The notes beneath the pieces are model-generated. The model was not told the DNA's origin. It saw only the letters and a program-made list of their open reading frames with translations, and ran no database searches. Below are positions 39,872-48,101 of a stretch of 57,578 nucleotides of DNA, piece by piece; position 1 is the stretch's first letter, and each line of letters starts with the position of its first letter. Position numbers and translations under genes: made by a program. Location of the stretch: the NCBI GenBank assembly GCA_947644195.1, contig CANRZB010000017.1, forward strand, positions 1 through 57,578. The letters are read 5' to 3'. Source of the stretch: an uncultured Clostridium sp. (lineage in GTDB: Bacteria; Bacillota; Clostridia; Lachnospirales; Lachnospiraceae).

Positions 39872-42286
39872 TTATTCTGGATCAATAAAATTAAACGGAT
39901 TAATATTTAACATTGCATCATTTGCATTGGTTGGCTGTTTTTCTGGTTGCTTCACTGGTTCTTCACTGACCGGGGACTCAAACATTGCTGCAGGATCTAG
40001 AAAAGCATCGGTAATGATCCCATTCTCAGAAGGTGCTGGTTCCACGAATTCTTTGCTGGCAGCTGTCTGTAACTCTTCTGGAATTTCTTTGATCGGAGAA
40101 TCCAAAAAGTTAGACATATCCATCATAGGGTTAGCAGCACTTGGTTCCGTACTGGATGGCTCTCCTCCAAGGATTCCGTTGGAGGAGGTTGGCGCTGTTT
40201 CAGCCATTGGTGTTTCCATCATGGGGATATCCATGACTGGCATAGCAGGCTCCCCTTGTATATTATTTTGAGGCATATTAAAATTCAGGGAAGCATCCAC
40301 ATTCCGCGGTCCCGTTGTTTGAATTTCTTCTGGAATTTCAAAACCGGTTGTAACAGGGGAATTCTGTGGTCCCGTTGTCTGCAGGTCTTCCGGCGTTTCA
40401 AAACCAAGCGGAAGACTCATCCCCTGTGGATCTGTATTCTGTAAATCATCCGGCATCTCAAAACCGATTGGAATATGGATTCCCTGTGGCTCCGTGGTTT
40501 GCAAATCATCTGGTGATTCAAAGCTAATTGGAATATTGGTTCCCTGTGGTTCTGCCGAAATATCCGTCGGTGATTCAAAGCTCAGAGGAATATTCATCCC
40601 CTGTGACTCTGCTGAAATATCCGTCGGTGATTCAAAGTTTAGAGGAATATTCATCCCCTGTGGTTCTGCCGAAATATCCGTCGGTGATTCAAAGTTTAGA
40701 GGAATATTCATCCCCTGTGACTCTGCTGAAATATCCGTCGGTGATTCAAAGCTCAGAGGAATATTCATCCCCTGCGGTTCTGCCGGAATCTCCGTCGGAG
40801 ATTCCAAGTTCAAAGGAATATTCATTCCTTGCGGTTCCGCCGATATATCTGTTGGTGTATCAAAATTCAGGGGAATATTCATCTCCTGGGGCTCAGAAGA
40901 CATCCCAAAATCTACAGCAATACTGTTATCGGAAGATTCTGTTGGCATAGTAACGACAGGCTGTGCGGAATCCGGTACTGCTGCACCAAGATCAAGAAAT
41001 GGATTCGCAGGAGTTACAACAGGACTCTCTGGAGATAGTGGTTCTACTGCGGACTGCTCCGTTGTTCCAGGTACATTGATCTCTGATTCTGGTGCCAATT
41101 CAATCACATCGGGATCCGTGAAGGAAGGCTGTATGGATGCAGAAGGTTCTACGGCTTGTGCTGCGGTTTCGTCAGCTGGAGTGGATGCAGAAATGGCTAC
41201 TGGCTCCACAAGCGGTTTTGCTTCGGGCTGTACGGCAGAATCGTCTGCCTGTATTTCCTCCACTGCACCATTTAAAAGAGATTCCGTATTTACTAAGATA
41301 TCAATAGATTCTGCCCCCACATTCAAATCAGGCGGGGAGTCTAAAGACATACTCACTTCAATTTCTTCTCCAATCGCTGTACCGATATTGATATCAATGG
41401 AAGGTGCTGTGCTGCTGTCAATTTTTAAATCCTGTAGTACAGCCGCAGATCCCTCTTCCTTATCCTCAGCAGGCAGATCGGTAAACGGCCCCATATTAGA
41501 TGAAATCGGAATGGCAATGGAATTGCTCAGGTCGTCAAAGGTTACATCCAATTTCTTCGGTGCTTCTGCAACGGGTTCCACAGATACTTTCGGTTGTGGT
41601 TTTGGTGTCGGCTTTGAGGATGGGATTGGCTCTGCTTCAGAAGTATTTTCTACCGGTGGTTCTTCAAATGGTGCCGGAGAACCGATGTTGATAGGAATGA
41701 CACCCGGATTATCCAGGATATTATCAGCACTTGGCGCTTCTTTCATCAACTCATCTAATTCCGGTACAAAAATAGAAAAACTGTCGCTTTCCAGCATTTC
41801 AATCTGTGCTTCTGCCAGTTTCTTGAATTGTAGGCGATAGTTTTCATAACTCTGTACTAATTTACGTACATGATTTCTTGTTTCCTCTAATTCACGGTTT
41901 GCCTTGGCGCGGGTCACTTCTGCCTGTGCCTGTGCCTCAGCGCGCAGTGCATCTATCTCCGCCTTGGTTTCCCTGGTTAACGCTTCCGCTTTTGCAGAAG
42001 CCTCCGTCAAAACGGAATCCGCCTGTGATTTAGCGGCTTCCTGCGTTTCGGTAGAGGTTTTCTCTGCCAGAAGTAATGCTTTCTGCAGAGTTCCTTCCAT
42101 CTTTTTATAATACTGGATTCCCTCGCTCAGCGAAGTAATTTTTTCTTTTAATACTCGGTTTTCATTATATAATTCTTCATAGCTGGCGATAACTTCCTCA
42201 ATAAAATCATCAATATCTTTCTTGTCATATCCCCCAATTTTAGCTGGTTTTAACTGTCGATTATGAATGTCAATTGGTGTCAGCAT
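39872..42286 (-). CDS. Very long DivIVA-domain protein with tandem repeat tail
   Basis: The first 170 or so residues are a DivIVA/GpsB-type domain: MLTPIDIHNRQLKPAKIGGY binds curved membrane, and a long coiled coil follows (to about 165, rich in Glu/Ala/Lys). The remaining 630 residues are unusual: an acidic Pro/Ser/Thr/Glu-rich region, then tandem repeats with the core PQGMNIPLNFESPTDI, then a C-terminal stretch ending FNFIDPE. Typical DivIVA is 160-250 residues, so this 804-residue protein is several times longer. The frame is open to 42424, but AGGAGGTATGGAG precedes ATG 42286. The context (ylmH, sepF, yggS) is the classic divIVA locus. Confidence 0.88.
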   Translation of the reverse strand: MLTPIDIHNRQLKPAKIGGYDKKDIDDFIEEVIASYEELYNENRVLKEKITSLSEGIQYYKKMEGTLQKALLLAEKTSTETQEAAKSQADSVLTEASAKAEALTRETKAEIDALRAEAQAQAEVTRAKANRELEETRNHVRKLVQSYENYRLQFKKLAEAQIEMLESDSFSIFVPELDELMKEAPSADNILDNPGVIPINIGSPAPFEEPPVENTSEAEPIPSSKPTPKPQPKVSVEPVAEAPKKLDVTFDDLSNSIAIPISSNMGPFTDLPAEDKEEGSAAVLQDLKIDSSTAPSIDINIGTAIGEEIEVSMSLDSPPDLNVGAESIDILVNTESLLNGAVEEIQADDSAVQPEAKPLVEPVAISASTPADETAAQAVEPSASIQPSFTDPDVIELAPESEINVPGTTEQSAVEPLSPESPVVTPANPFLDLGAAVPDSAQPVVTMPTESSDNSIAVDFGMSSEPQEMNIPLNFDTPTDISAEPQGMNIPLNLESPTEIPAEPQGMNIPLSFESPTDISAESQGMNIPLNFESPTDISAEPQGMNIPLNFESPTDISAESQGMNIPLSFESPTDISAEPQGTNIPISFESPDDLQTTEPQGIHIPIGFEMPDDLQNTDPQGMSLPLGFETPEDLQTTGPQNSPVTTGFEIPEEIQTTGPRNVDASLNFNMPQNNIQGEPAMPVMDIPMMETPMAETAPTSSNGILGGEPSSTEPSAANPMMDMSNFLDSPIKEIPEELQTAASKEFVEPAPSENGIITDAFLDPAAMFESPVSEEPVKQPEKQPTNANDAMLNINPFNFIDPE
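40271..40900 (-). repeat. Tandem 57-bp and 60-bp repeats coding the DivIVA tail
   Basis: Seven in-frame units of 57 bp (19 residues, consensus SAEPQGMNIPLNFESPTDI) cover 40502-40900, followed by three 60-bp units and a partial unit (20 residues, QTTEPQGIHIPIGFEMPDDL type) over 40271-40501. The 57-bp units are nearly identical, which shows recent unequal crossing-over, while the 60-bp units have diverged. The copy number should vary between strains. Confidence 0.9.
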
Positions 42287-42299
42287 AACTCCATACCTC

Positions 42300-43109
42300 C
42301 TATATGTATTGTTTAACGATAATTGGAAACCGTCCTTTTTTTGAAACGCCACCTGTATAGCAGAAAAGGTATTTTCCATGACCTCGAATGGATAGGATAT
42401 CCCCATTTTGTAAAAGCTTAGCATTTTCCGTACAACATCTGCCGTTCAGGAAGACATTTCCCTCCCGGATTAATTGTAACCCCTGTGTCCTGGATGTACG
42501 GACAGCTACGGATAATATGGCATCCATGCGTAAGGAGGAAACACTGCCAGAAATCTCTTTATATTCCGGCGTCCAGTGCAACGACCTGGCATCCTCTTCC
42601 CTGGCTGCTACTGTGGTATGGCGGATTCTATTTAATTCTAATAATAGTTTTGCTTTATTTTGCTTACAAAAAACATAGGCTGTTACTGTTTTTAGCTGAC
42701 CGGCGCCCTCCTGCCGGACGACGATATCGCCGATCTGATCCCGTTCCAATCCCAAACCCATCACGGTCCCCAAATAATCCCGATGAGTCAGGTCTTCGCT
42801 AAATTTACGATGGACTGGATCTATTCGGATACAGCAAATGGGAATGGATTCCGGATCCGGCTGCGGAAAATCCGGTTGTGGAAGAAAACAGACAATAGTT
42901 CGTTCTGCCTCTGGATAACCACCATAGAAATAAACCGGATATTGCTCTGACCGCAGGGAAGGAAACTGTTCTGCCACTGCCTGGAACACAAGATCCCGCT
43001 CTGCTAATCCAATGAAATCACTGTAGAGCGGAATTCCTTTCTGATATGCCATACGGCATAAATCACGGAAATGTTTCACCGTCATTTGTTCCTCTTTGGA
43101 GCGCTGCAT
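42300..43109 (-). CDS. ylmH: YlmH family RNA-binding S4 protein
   Basis: The 269-residue protein has an N-terminal alpha/beta part (YPVYFYGGYPEAERTIVCFL, then DYLGTVMGLGLERDQIGDI) and a C-terminal S4 RNA-binding domain (RMDAILSVAVRTSRTQGLQL, followed by FLNGRCCTENAKLL). YlmH in Bacillus is encoded between sepF and divIVA and has been linked to ribosome rescue. Start 43109 has GAGGT about 7 nt upstream; ATG 43085 with GAGGAAC is an alternative. The gene ends 13 nt before the DivIVA start, so both are on one transcript. Confidence 0.9.
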   Translation of the reverse strand: MQRSKEEQMTVKHFRDLCRMAYQKGIPLYSDFIGLAERDLVFQAVAEQFPSLRSEQYPVYFYGGYPEAERTIVCFLPQPDFPQPDPESIPICCIRIDPVHRKFSEDLTHRDYLGTVMGLGLERDQIGDIVVRQEGAGQLKTVTAYVFCKQNKAKLLLELNRIRHTTVAAREEDARSLHWTPEYKEISGSVSSLRMDAILSVAVRTSRTQGLQLIREGNVFLNGRCCTENAKLLQNGDILSIRGHGKYLFCYTGGVSKKGRFPIIVKQYI

Positions 43110-43129
43110 CTGTTTTACCTCAAATTATG

Positions 43130-43705
43130 TTAAAATTCCCTGTTTAATGTAGGGATATTAAATCCTTCACTCTCTGCCATGCTCTTGATGTAATCCCCGG
43201 AGATATCAATGCTCTGTGGCGAGAATACAAAGATATAACGGGAAACCTGGCGCATATTTCCGGAGATGGAGAAGATACAGCCTGAAATAAAATCCATAAT
43301 ACGCTGTGCTTCCATGATATCAATCCCCTCCAGGTTTACAATCACAGGAAGTCCTTCTAACAGAACTTCACACACCTTTTGAGATTCTCCAAAATTAGCA
43401 GGTTTTACAATACATACCTCGGAACCATTTGGAGCGGTTCGGATTGGAACCACTTTATTGGAAGAAGTACGAAATGAGGTTCGTTTCGGAGCCGCAGGTG
43501 CTTCTTCTTCATAGGAGCGGAACGTATCTTCCTTGACAGCCCGTTTTTGTTCCCTACGGGCTTCTTTTTCCATGCGGCGTTCTTCCCTTTGACGATTTTT
43601 ATCTTCTTCGATATCATCATAATCATCGTAGAAGTCATCATCATAGTCTTCTTCTCCCGGAGCGAGCTTTAACCACCCTAACATCTTGTCCACTGCGTTT
43701 GCCAT
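43130..43705 (-). CDS. sepF: Cell division protein SepF
   Basis: SepF anchors FtsZ to the membrane and helps form the septum. The 191-residue protein begins MANAVDKMLGWLKLAPGEED (amphipathic membrane-binding start), has a long acidic and then basic linker (about 20-75), and a C-terminal SepF domain with PANFGESQKVCEVLLEG, VIVNLEGIDIMEAQRIMDFI and YIFVFSPQSIDIS. AGGAGG precedes the ATG. It is the gene after yggS in the order seen in most Gram-positive division loci. Confidence 0.95.
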   Translation of the reverse strand: MANAVDKMLGWLKLAPGEEDYDDDFYDDYDDIEEDKNRQREERRMEKEARREQKRAVKEDTFRSYEEEAPAAPKRTSFRTSSNKVVPIRTAPNGSEVCIVKPANFGESQKVCEVLLEGLPVIVNLEGIDIMEAQRIMDFISGCIFSISGNMRQVSRYIFVFSPQSIDISGDYIKSMAESEGFNIPTLNREF

Positions 43706-43782
43706 TTTTTAACCTCCTCGATGTGTAATACCACATCTGATTGCTATGTTACCAAGTCTAAAAAACCGGACTGGCCGATTCC

Positions 43783-44475
43783 TTAAACCGAATAGTTTCT
43801 TTCTCCAAAAATACCGGTTCCCACCCGGACATGGGTAGCCCCCTCTTCGACTGCCACTTCATAATCCCCGGTCATTCCCATAGAAAGAACACTCATATCA
43901 ATATTATCAATGTTTTTCCCGGCAATGTCAACTGACAATTTTTTTAATTGGCAAAAAATGCCACGATTCTGTTCGGGATCTTCTACATAAGGGGCGATGG
44001 TCATCAATCCACAGACATGAATATGGGAAAGATTTGACATCTGTCGGAGCAATGCTTCCGTATCCTCGGGTCTAATCCCAAATTTTGAGGTTTCCTGCGC
44101 AACATTAACTTCTACCAGAACTTCAGAAACCACCTTTTTCTTTGCACTTTCCCGGTCGATCGCCTCTGCCAGATGCAGGGAATCCACAGAATGGATCAAT
44201 GCTGCCCTGCCCACGACATATTTTACCTTGTTCGTCTGCAGATGGCCGATGAAATGCCAGGTCAGATCCCCTGGAAGTGTTTCATATTTTTCCTTCATCT
44301 CCTGGGCTTTATTTTCCCCAAATTCCTGTTTCCCGGCCTCTATCGCTTCCTGTATCATAGAAACGGGTTTCGTTTTACTGACGGCAATCAGAGTAACCTC
44401 TTTGGGATCTCTTCCGCTGCGTCTGCATGCCGCTTCTATCCTTGCTTGTACCTCGATGAGATTTTCCTTTACCAT
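43783..44475 (-). CDS. PLP homeostasis protein YggS/PROSC family
   Basis: This single-domain alanine-racemase-fold protein binds pyridoxal phosphate without known enzymatic activity and balances the cellular cofactor pool. The 230-residue sequence has the lysine motif LIAVSKTKP, the FGENKAQEM segment, LTWHFIGHLQTNK, and SMGMTGDYEVAVEEGATHVR near the C terminus, with the RVGTGIFGERN ending. Length is normal. It is the first or second gene of the yggS-sepF-ylmH-divIVA group. An HlyD-like gene precedes it. Confidence 0.95.
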   Translation of the reverse strand: MVKENLIEVQARIEAACRRSGRDPKEVTLIAVSKTKPVSMIQEAIEAGKQEFGENKAQEMKEKYETLPGDLTWHFIGHLQTNKVKYVVGRAALIHSVDSLHLAEAIDRESAKKKVVSEVLVEVNVAQETSKFGIRPEDTEALLRQMSNLSHIHVCGLMTIAPYVEDPEQNRGIFCQLKKLSVDIAGKNIDNIDMSVLSMGMTGDYEVAVEEGATHVRVGTGIFGERNYSV

Positions 44476-44548
44476 AACATCCTTTCCTTTCTAATCGCAA
44501 GAACTCACAAGGAGAATCAATCCTTAAGGGTTCAACACATTGATATCA

Positions 44549-45967
44549 CTAATATAATATATCATTTTCCTTTACCATATCTGGATTTAAGATAATATGA
44601 TCATAGGTTTCTAACCCATACTGTGTATCATTCTCTACAATAGTATATTCTTCATTTTCATATAATTTATCAATAATGTGGAAGACGCAATACCCGTCAT
44701 TACAGACATAGACTCCCTCCAATTCCGCCATGGTATTCAATTCAAACAGAGTATCCGAGCTAACCTCTGTACCAACCGGCACCAGTGTGGTTCCTGGCTG
44801 AAATAAAGCGGCATCAATATAAGCGTTCTCATTTGAGTCGATATAGTAGATTTCTGTTTTCTGAAAACGCTCCTCCGGTTTGCCGTCTTCATCATAGGTT
44901 CGAATGAAAACACCGGTACCTCCACCGCCTTCTTCACTTCCCTGTGTAAGGAAACTGCGGGGAAAGGCATAGCATTTCTTCTTAAAAATAGAGGTATTTG
45001 GAATTTTTAAGCCTTTTGCATGATTGAACTCAAACCGGACATCAATAAACCGGGTATTCAGATAGCGGATCATGTATTTATCAAAATCCAGTTTCGCATA
45101 GGACTGATTTTGTGCCGAATAAACGGAACAAGGGACCGTCATCTGCAAGTCGTCTTTTTTCAAACGGACGGTCATCGTATTTTTTCCATTGAACTTTTCC
45201 AGCTGCCTGCTTGACAACGGAATCACGATCGACCAATTCTCGCTTTCAATCAGGCGGTAAACACCAGTACCCGCCTCCACTTTCTCTGAGGTGCGTAATT
45301 GTTTCCAATTGTCATGGGGATTTTGAAACAGCTCTGGCGTTACCGTTTCCGGCGTCAAATCTTCCATTTGGTCTGAACTTAACGACAGGATTCCCGCTGT
45401 TTTTGCCTTCTTTACCTGAAAAGCGGTTTGGGCTTTGCCCTCTTGATCCATAATCTGATCGAGGCGGTCCGACAGACTCAAATGAGACATTTCCATCAGC
45501 GTATTGTCCAAATCATAACGGAAATCCTGGATTTCACTGTACTTCGAAAGATCAAAATCCTGACGAAAATCCGAAATACTGTTACGAATTCTTCGGTTAT
45601 CTTCCTCAGACAAGGTAATCTCTCCGTTATCCAGGGCCGCCAGCTGCTCAGAAATCGTACCGGACTCGTCCAGGGAATAGACATTAGTTCGAGCTCCTAC
45701 TTTGGAACCATCTCCCACATAGTAGTTGACGTAACCGGCAGTATCGGTAGTTACCAGCGTTTCGTCCCGAATGATCACACCCCGGATCGTCTCATCGTCT
45801 GCAATCTGATTTTCTGTTACTTCATAGATGGACACGTGTTCCTTGGTAATGGTCTGGATAAAAATCACTAGGAGATAGACCGCAAACAAAAACAGAAGAA
45901 TTCCCAGTCTCACTGAGTGTTTTCTTTTCATTCTGACGACTTTTTGTTTTTCGCCCCGTCTGCCCAT
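44549..45967 (-). CDS. HlyD-like membrane protein of the division locus
   Basis: The 472-residue protein has a basic N terminus, one membrane helix (about 22-44), and an extracytoplasmic part with a biotinyl-lipoyl-like domain start (VIIRDETLVTTDTAGYVNYY, then VGDGSKVGARTNVYSL). Such HlyD-like single-pass proteins are commonly found ahead of yggS and sepF in Lachnospiraceae. No ABC or MFS partner is adjacent, so export is not established. The frame is open from 46009, but AGGAGG fits ATG 45967. The role may be in septal wall control, which is inferred from context. Confidence 0.75.
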   Translation of the reverse strand: MGRRGEKQKVVRMKRKHSVRLGILLFLFAVYLLVIFIQTITKEHVSIYEVTENQIADDETIRGVIIRDETLVTTDTAGYVNYYVGDGSKVGARTNVYSLDESGTISEQLAALDNGEITLSEEDNRRIRNSISDFRQDFDLSKYSEIQDFRYDLDNTLMEMSHLSLSDRLDQIMDQEGKAQTAFQVKKAKTAGILSLSSDQMEDLTPETVTPELFQNPHDNWKQLRTSEKVEAGTGVYRLIESENWSIVIPLSSRQLEKFNGKNTMTVRLKKDDLQMTVPCSVYSAQNQSYAKLDFDKYMIRYLNTRFIDVRFEFNHAKGLKIPNTSIFKKKCYAFPRSFLTQGSEEGGGGTGVFIRTYDEDGKPEERFQKTEIYYIDSNENAYIDAALFQPGTTLVPVGTEVSSDTLFELNTMAELEGVYVCNDGYCVFHIIDKLYENEEYTIVENDTQYGLETYDHIILNPDMVKENDILY

Positions 45968-46186
45968 GACTGTGCCTCCTGTGTTCCCAATCATTGATTT
46001 CAAATACATTTCATTATAATCCTTTTTCCATGTTTTGTCCAGAAATTATGTTTCTTGTGTTCCTCCTTGTGAAGGCTGTGACAGTCTTTCATTGAAATTG
46101 TGAAAAGAGGGAATAATTGTCTTAGATCAGGACATACTGAATCTATGGAATCCTAATTTAATATTAATATCATAAGGAGGAAAAGC

Positions 46187-46387
46187 ATGAAAACATTAGA
46201 TTATATTTTATTGACACTGGTTATTGTCGGTGCCATAAACTGGGGACTGATTGGTTTTCTGCAATTTGATCTGGTGCGTGTCGTTTTTGGGGATATGAGC
46301 CTGTTTTCCCGTATTATTTATGCGGCCGTTGGAATTGGCGGTCTGTATGCAATCAGTTACTATGGCAGAATCCGCTCTCAGTCCTAA
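46187..46387 (+). CDS. DUF378 family small membrane protein (YuzA-like)
   Basis: The 66-residue protein has two membrane helices with the family pattern LLTLVIVGAINWGLIGFLQF in the first and IIYAAVGIGGLYAISYYGRI in the second. DUF378 proteins such as YuzA of Bacillus have no known function. AAGGAGGAAAAGC precedes the ATG. It is the only + strand gene in the last 23 kb and faces the dacF gene tail to tail, with a structured element in between. Confidence 0.9.
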   Translation: MKTLDYILLTLVIVGAINWGLIGFLQFDLVRVVFGDMSLFSRIIYAAVGIGGLYAISYYGRIRSQS

Positions 46388-46410
46388 CAAAGAAACGAAA
46401 TCAACAAATT

Positions 46411-46526
46411 AAAAAAGGGGTCGCTGGCAAAACACTTCTTCTGCAGCTGTTTGTTTTCCAAACAAACCTGCCACAAGTCAATCCTCCCGGAAGATGTTTT
46501 GTCTCCTGCGATACCCTTATTTTTTA
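46411..46526. terminator. Long structured element between convergent genes, bidirectional terminator or ncRNA
   Basis: An outer stem pairs A6-GGGG-TCGC (46411-46424) with GCGA-TACCC-TTA-T6 (46508-46525). Inside, CAAAACACTTC (about 46428-46438) pairs with GAAG-A-TGTTTTG (about 46490-46501) with one bulge, and GCAG, GTTTGTTT pair with AAACAAAC, CTGC around 46443-46471. An unpaired side of about 18 nt stays open. Both strands end with a T-run after the stem, so it can terminate both transcripts, but it is far longer than an ordinary terminator. The dacF stop codon lies at its right edge. Confidence 0.65.
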
Positions 46527-47624
46527 ATCTCTACTATCATTTTCGGGAATGTATTCCAGTAGTTTATTCATTTGCAGATACAGACTTTCCGCCCCTTCTG
46601 CATGTAATACCACTGAAATAAAGTCCTGGCCCACCTTGTCTTTGGAGTACAGGATCAGACAGGATCCTGCGGCATTGGTCGTACCCGTTTTACCACCGAT
46701 CACTTTTATTCCATTGGGTGCGGCAGCTCTGCCGTTTACATAGCGGTCTGTGGTCTGAAACGTCTTTTCGGCGCTTTTACCATCTGACGTTTTATACTTC
46801 AGTTTGTAGGAGGAGCGGCCTATAATGTCTAGAAACAGATCATATTGCAACAACTCATGGAAAATCAGATACAGATCATAGGCAGTCGTGTAGTGTTGCT
46901 CATCGTGCAGCCCATGGGAATTCACAAAATGACTTCCCGATGCTCCCAGCTCTCTCATTTCCTGGTTCATCATCTCCGCAAATGCTTCTTCGCTGCCTGC
47001 CACGTGTTCTGCAATGGCGATCCCTGCATCGTTGCCGGAATAAACCAGAAAGCAATACAACAGGCGTTTTAGTTTGATCCGATCCCCTTCCTGAAATCCA
47101 CAGAGGGTAGCCCCATATTCCGTAATATTTGCCGCTTTATGGCTAACCGTGACAGTATCCTCCAGATTGGCATTTTTTAATGCCACGAGCGCTGTTACTG
47201 TCTTGGTAATACTGGCAGGATACATTTTCTTGTAAATATTCCGGGAAAACAGCATTTCATCGGTCGTATCATTGACGATCAGGGAAGCTCCCGCTGTCAT
47301 TACACTGTTGCTGTTTTTGGCGGACTGTTTTTTTTTCGGAATGACACAGACATCCTGTGATAAATAGTCCAAAGAAAAATATGGTTGCGGTACCTGATCG
47401 GCTGTCTGCGCTGTTGCTTCTCCATCTTCCTCAGAAGGATCAGCTGTTTCAGCGTCTTCCACCACCGGTTCTTTCTCCAGGGAAGCTCTCGCTACAGGCA
47501 GAGAGGGACGGTATTCCATCAAACTGCTTTGTTTGGAACCGCATCCGGTCAAAAGAATGGCAGTTAGAAGAAGCAGCGCTACTCCCCGCTTTCCCTGTTC
47601 TATGTTTTTTTTATTGCTATGCAT
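46524..47624 (-). CDS. dacF: D-alanyl-D-alanine carboxypeptidase, lipoprotein form
   Basis: This penicillin-binding protein trims the terminal D-alanine from stem peptides. It has a lipobox (LLTGC, Cys28), an acidic linker, and a peptidase S11 domain with the active-site motifs SITK (Ser138, Lys141), SGN (196-198) and KTG (Lys312). Lipid anchoring instead of the usual C-terminal amphipathic helix is notable. The frame could start at TTG 47630, but ATG 47624 is better spaced from GAGGGG. It is the last gene of the mre-min-rodA-mgsA string. The gene symbol is by family likeness. Confidence 0.88.
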   Translation of the reverse strand: MHSNKKNIEQGKRGVALLLLTAILLTGCGSKQSSLMEYRPSLPVARASLEKEPVVEDAETADPSEEDGEATAQTADQVPQPYFSLDYLSQDVCVIPKKKQSAKNSNSVMTAGASLIVNDTTDEMLFSRNIYKKMYPASITKTVTALVALKNANLEDTVTVSHKAANITEYGATLCGFQEGDRIKLKRLLYCFLVYSGNDAGIAIAEHVAGSEEAFAEMMNQEMRELGASGSHFVNSHGLHDEQHYTTAYDLYLIFHELLQYDLFLDIIGRSSYKLKYKTSDGKSAEKTFQTTDRYVNGRAAAPNGIKVIGGKTGTTNAAGSCLILYSKDKVGQDFISVVLHAEGAESLYLQMNKLLEYIPENDSRD

Positions 47625-47630
47625 AACCAA

Positions 47631-48035
47631 TTACCCCTCATTTTTCAATGCTTCTCTCCATTCCAGATCACCGCGGTCCAATGCCTTAATCAGCAGCTCG
47701 GCGGTAGCCAGGTTGGTAGCGAATGGAATATTGTACGTATCACAGAGATGGATGACATTATTGACATCCGGCTCATGTGACTTTGGCGATAATGGATCCC
47801 GCAGGAAGATCACCATATCAATTTCATTATGTTCAATCTGGGATGCCAACTGCTGTTCGCCGCCCAAATGGCCTGCCAGATATTTGTGAATCGTCAGATT
47901 TGTCACTTCTTCAATCAAACGTCCAGTTGTTCCTGTCGCATAGATATCATGCTTGCTGAGAATTCCCCGATAGGCAATGCTGAAATTCTGCATTAGAATT
48001 TTCTTGGCATCATGTGCAATTAAACCTATATTCAT
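47631..48035 (-). CDS. mgsA: Methylglyoxal synthase
   Basis: MgsA turns dihydroxyacetone phosphate into methylglyoxal and phosphate, a bypass of lower glycolysis under sugar-phosphate stress. The 134-residue protein has the signatures IGLIAHDAKK, YATGTTGRLI, and FLRDPLSPKSHEPDV followed by the FATNLATAE stretch. The position matching catalytic Asp71 of the E. coli enzyme is glutamate here (Glu60 in GHLGGEQQ). Family members of this clostridial type are often found with the rodA and min genes, as here. Confidence 0.93.
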   Translation of the reverse strand: MNIGLIAHDAKKILMQNFSIAYRGILSKHDIYATGTTGRLIEEVTNLTIHKYLAGHLGGEQQLASQIEHNEIDMVIFLRDPLSPKSHEPDVNNVIHLCDTYNIPFATNLATAELLIKALDRGDLEWREALKNEG

Positions 48036-48101
48036 TTTTGTTCACCCCTTATTTATTTTTGTCTTATCCCATGTTATAACAGAACCTTCTCCAAAATTCC
48101 A

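Noticed and set aside
40271-40900. CRISPR-like regular repeats
   Set aside because: The units are contiguous, in frame and of 57 or 60 bp with no unique spacers. They code for a protein repeat.
40494-41840. 448-codon open frame on the + strand
   Set aside because: It is antisense to the DivIVA gene. The tandem repeats keep the opposite strand open by their 57-bp (multiple of 3) period. It has no ribosome site, and the product is just low-complexity Gly/Ser.
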